Assembly (NCBI GenBank): GCA_002342685.1
Contig: DDQN01000068.1
Coordinates: 1 to 21,037 of the forward strand
Source of the DNA: Vibrio sp. UBA2441
Lineage (GTDB): Bacteria; Pseudomonadota; Gammaproteobacteria; Enterobacterales; Vibrionaceae
Length of the DNA stretch: 21,037 nt
Direction of reading: 5' to 3'
Shown: one piece after another, positions 19,227 through 21,037 of the stretch
Layout of the letters: every line of letters begins with the position of its first letter
How positions within the stretch are numbered: the first letter of the stretch is position 1
Program-made: the position numbers and the translations under genes
The notes under the pieces: generated by a model
Databases searched by the model: none
Told to the model about the DNA's origin: nothing
What the model saw: the letters and a program-made list of their open reading frames with translations, nothing else

Positions 19227-21037
19227 ATGTTACCGTTAGTAAAACAAATTCGTCATGGTCATATCTGGAATTTTCCTGGGGGTGTTCACCCAGCAGAAAA
19301 CAAAAAACAGTCTACCCAAACTCCCATTGTAAAAGCATCAGTACCCGCTGAGCTTATTTTACCACTCAAGCAACATATTGGCAGACCGGGCGATTTATCG
19401 GTTAACGTTGAAGATAAGGTGCTCAAAGGGCAGCAATTAACACGTTTTACCGCAAGTTTCATGTTGCCAATACATGCACCTACTTCGGGAACTATTACCG
19501 CTATAGAGCCAAGAGTTGTTGCTCATCCCTCCGGGTTAACGGAACTATGTATCGTACTTAAGCCAGATGGCGAAGATCGCTGGATCCATCGACAGACGAT
19601 TACCGATTTTAAATCAGAATCGCCGGATGACCTTATAGAAATAATTCGTCAGGCAGGCGTATCTGGAATGGGAGGTGCGGGTTTCCCCACAGCTCGTAAG
19701 ATTCAATCAGGGATGGCAATGACCGACATCCTGATAATAAATGCGGCTGAGTGCGAACCATACATCACTGCCGACGATATGCTAATGAGGGAGCACGCTT
19801 CTGAATTTATTCAAGGTATCGAAATTATTTCGCATATTCTGAAACCTAAAGTCATTGTCATCGGCATTGAAGATAATAAGCCTGAAGCTATTCAAGCTTT
19901 ACAAAACGCCGCAGTAAATCTTGATATCGTCATACGAGCCATTCCAACTAAGTACCCGTCTGGTGGTGAAAAGCAGCTCATCAAGATTTTAACCAATAAA
20001 GAAATTCCAAAAGGCAGCATTCCGGCGGATATTGGGGTTTTAGTCCAGAATGTTGGATCCGTTTTAGCGATCAAGCGAGCCGTTATCGACGGAGAACCGC
20101 TTATTGAGCGAATTGTAACAATAACAGGAAAAGCATTCCCTAAAGCTCAAAATGCCTGGGTACGACTAGGAACTCCTGTCCAGGCTCTGTTAGAAGAATT
20201 TGGCTATCAGGCTGATAGAAAACACCCTCGACTCATTATGGGTGGCCCAATGATGGGCTTTACGCTACCCAATACCTCTATCCCTATCACCAAAACGGCC
20301 AACTGTATTTTAGCACCAACAGCCAAAGAGATAGCTCCAGCAAATAGAGAAACCGCATGTATCCGTTGTGGCCAGTGCGCTGAAGTCTGCCCGGCGTCGT
20401 TACTTCCGCAACAGCTTTATTGGTATGCAAAAGACAAAGATTTAGACAAGTGCGAAGAGCTGAATATCGCCGACTGTATCGAATGTGGTGCCTGTGCTTT
20501 TGCATGTCCTAGCGAAATACCACTCGTTCAATACTATCGTCAGGGAAAATCTGAGATTCGAAGTAAAAAAGAGGAAGACGAAGCTTCAGAAAGAGCCAAG
20601 CAGAGATTCGAACAGAAAAAAATCAGGCTAGAAAAAGATAAAGCCGAACGTGAAAGTCGATTTAAAAAAGCAGCAGAAGATCGTCGTAAAGAGAGCAAAA
20701 CTTCAGGAAGTGATGATGCAATAGCAGCTGCAATAGCTCGGATAAAAGCGCAAAAATCAACGCCTGATGACAAAGGCTCATCACCTAAACCAGCGGTAGC
20801 TGCAGCAATTGCCAGAGCAAAAGCAAAACAAGCAGATGCATTGAAAGCAGGTAAAGAAACACCTGACAACACTGATATGGCGAAACTGCGAGAAGAAAGA
20901 AAACGTCTTGCCAGAGTACGAAAAGCAGAGCAACAAGCTCAGCATTCTGATGCCGACTCAAATACGGTTCAGAACAGTAGTCAAAAAACGGATAAAAACG
21001 CCGCCGTGGCTGCTGCTATTGCCAGAGCAAAAGCAAA
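19227..21037 (+). CDS. rsxC: Electron transport complex subunit RsxC (RnfC), partial at right edge
   Basis: The first 603 codons of RsxC; the 3' end lies outside the window. AAGGA is six bases upstream of the ATG. The glycine-rich GMGGAGFPTARK (residues 148-159) marks the NADH/FMN-binding domain, related to the 51-kDa subunit of complex I. Two [4Fe-4S] motifs are CIRCGQCAEVCP (Cys378, 381, 384, 388) and CIECGACAFACP (Cys417, 420, 423, 427). After about residue 440 the protein becomes a charged, probably coiled tail. It contains at least three copies of an Ala/Lys repeat (AxAAAIARxKA) starting at 20718, 20793 and 21003; the window ends in the third. Confidence 0.97.
   Translation, partial: MLPLVKQIRHGHIWNFPGGVHPAENKKQSTQTPIVKASVPAELILPLKQHIGRPGDLSVNVEDKVLKGQQLTRFTASFMLPIHAPTSGTITAIEPRVVAHPSGLTELCIVLKPDGEDRWIHRQTITDFKSESPDDLIEIIRQAGVSGMGGAGFPTARKIQSGMAMTDILIINAAECEPYITADDMLMREHASEFIQGIEIISHILKPKVIVIGIEDNKPEAIQALQNAAVNLDIVIRAIPTKYPSGGEKQLIKILTNKEIPKGSIPADIGVLVQNVGSVLAIKRAVIDGEPLIERIVTITGKAFPKAQNAWVRLGTPVQALLEEFGYQADRKHPRLIMGGPMMGFTLPNTSIPITKTANCILAPTAKEIAPANRETACIRCGQCAEVCPASLLPQQLYWYAKDKDLDKCEELNIADCIECGACAFACPSEIPLVQYYRQGKSEIRSKKEEDEASERAKQRFEQKKIRLEKDKAERESRFKKAAEDRRKESKTSGSDDAIAAAIARIKAQKSTPDDKGSSPKPAVAAAIARAKAKQADALKAGKETPDNTDMAKLREERKRLARVRKAEQQAQHSDADSNTVQNSSQKTDKNAAVAAAIARAKA

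Overview
The window looks like chromosome I of a Vibrio or close Vibrionaceae relative. The evidence is the gene order and protein types: luxO-luxU beside a qrr1 small-RNA gene, yvcK and moaABCDE next to them, uvrB on the other side, then a tRNA-Asn and the rsx (rnf) operon. Base composition is moderate in GC. I see no prophage, integron, insertion sequence or CRISPR array. All identifications come from recognising sequences by eye; nothing was searched.

Layout, left to right. (1) A tRNA-Tyr(GTA) with an intrinsic terminator. (2) A POT/PTR2-family transporter on the + strand that has lost the residues normally used for proton coupling. (3) A glutathionyl-hydroquinone reductase (yqjG-like) on the - strand, flanked by inverted copies of GGGGTCAGACCCCAGC. 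(4) The oligopeptide ABC importer oppABCDF on the - strand, with a strong hairpin plus U-run between oppA and oppB and a 550-bp regulatory region upstream of oppA. (5) moaABCDE on the - strand, for the first steps of molybdenum cofactor synthesis, led by a Moco riboswitch. (6) yvcK on the + strand, meeting luxU tail to tail. (7) luxO-luxU on the - strand, with a divergent qrr1 small RNA in the luxO-uvrB gap, complete with a sigma-54 promoter and two LuxO boxes. (8) uvrB on the - strand. (9) A 580-bp AT-rich spacer with a perfect inverted pair of DnaA-box-like sites, then a tRNA-Asn(GTT) with promoter and terminator. (10) rsxA, rsxB and the start of rsxC on the + strand; rsxC runs off the right edge inside its Ala/Lys repeat tail.

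How the parts work together. LuxU passes phosphate from the quorum-sensing sensor kinases to LuxO. LuxO-P with sigma-54 drives qrr1, and the RNA represses the master regulator mRNA. One LuxO box also covers the likely -35 region of luxO, which suggests autorepression. The moa operon is shut down translationally by its own end product. The opp leader, the CRP-like site and the oppA/oppB attenuator point to carbon-state control of peptide import and to unequal expression of binding protein and membrane complex. No wholly new system is evident. The points most worth following are the altered POT transporter, the paired palindromes around yqjG, the qrr1/luxO control region, and the DnaA-box pair upstream of tRNA-Asn.
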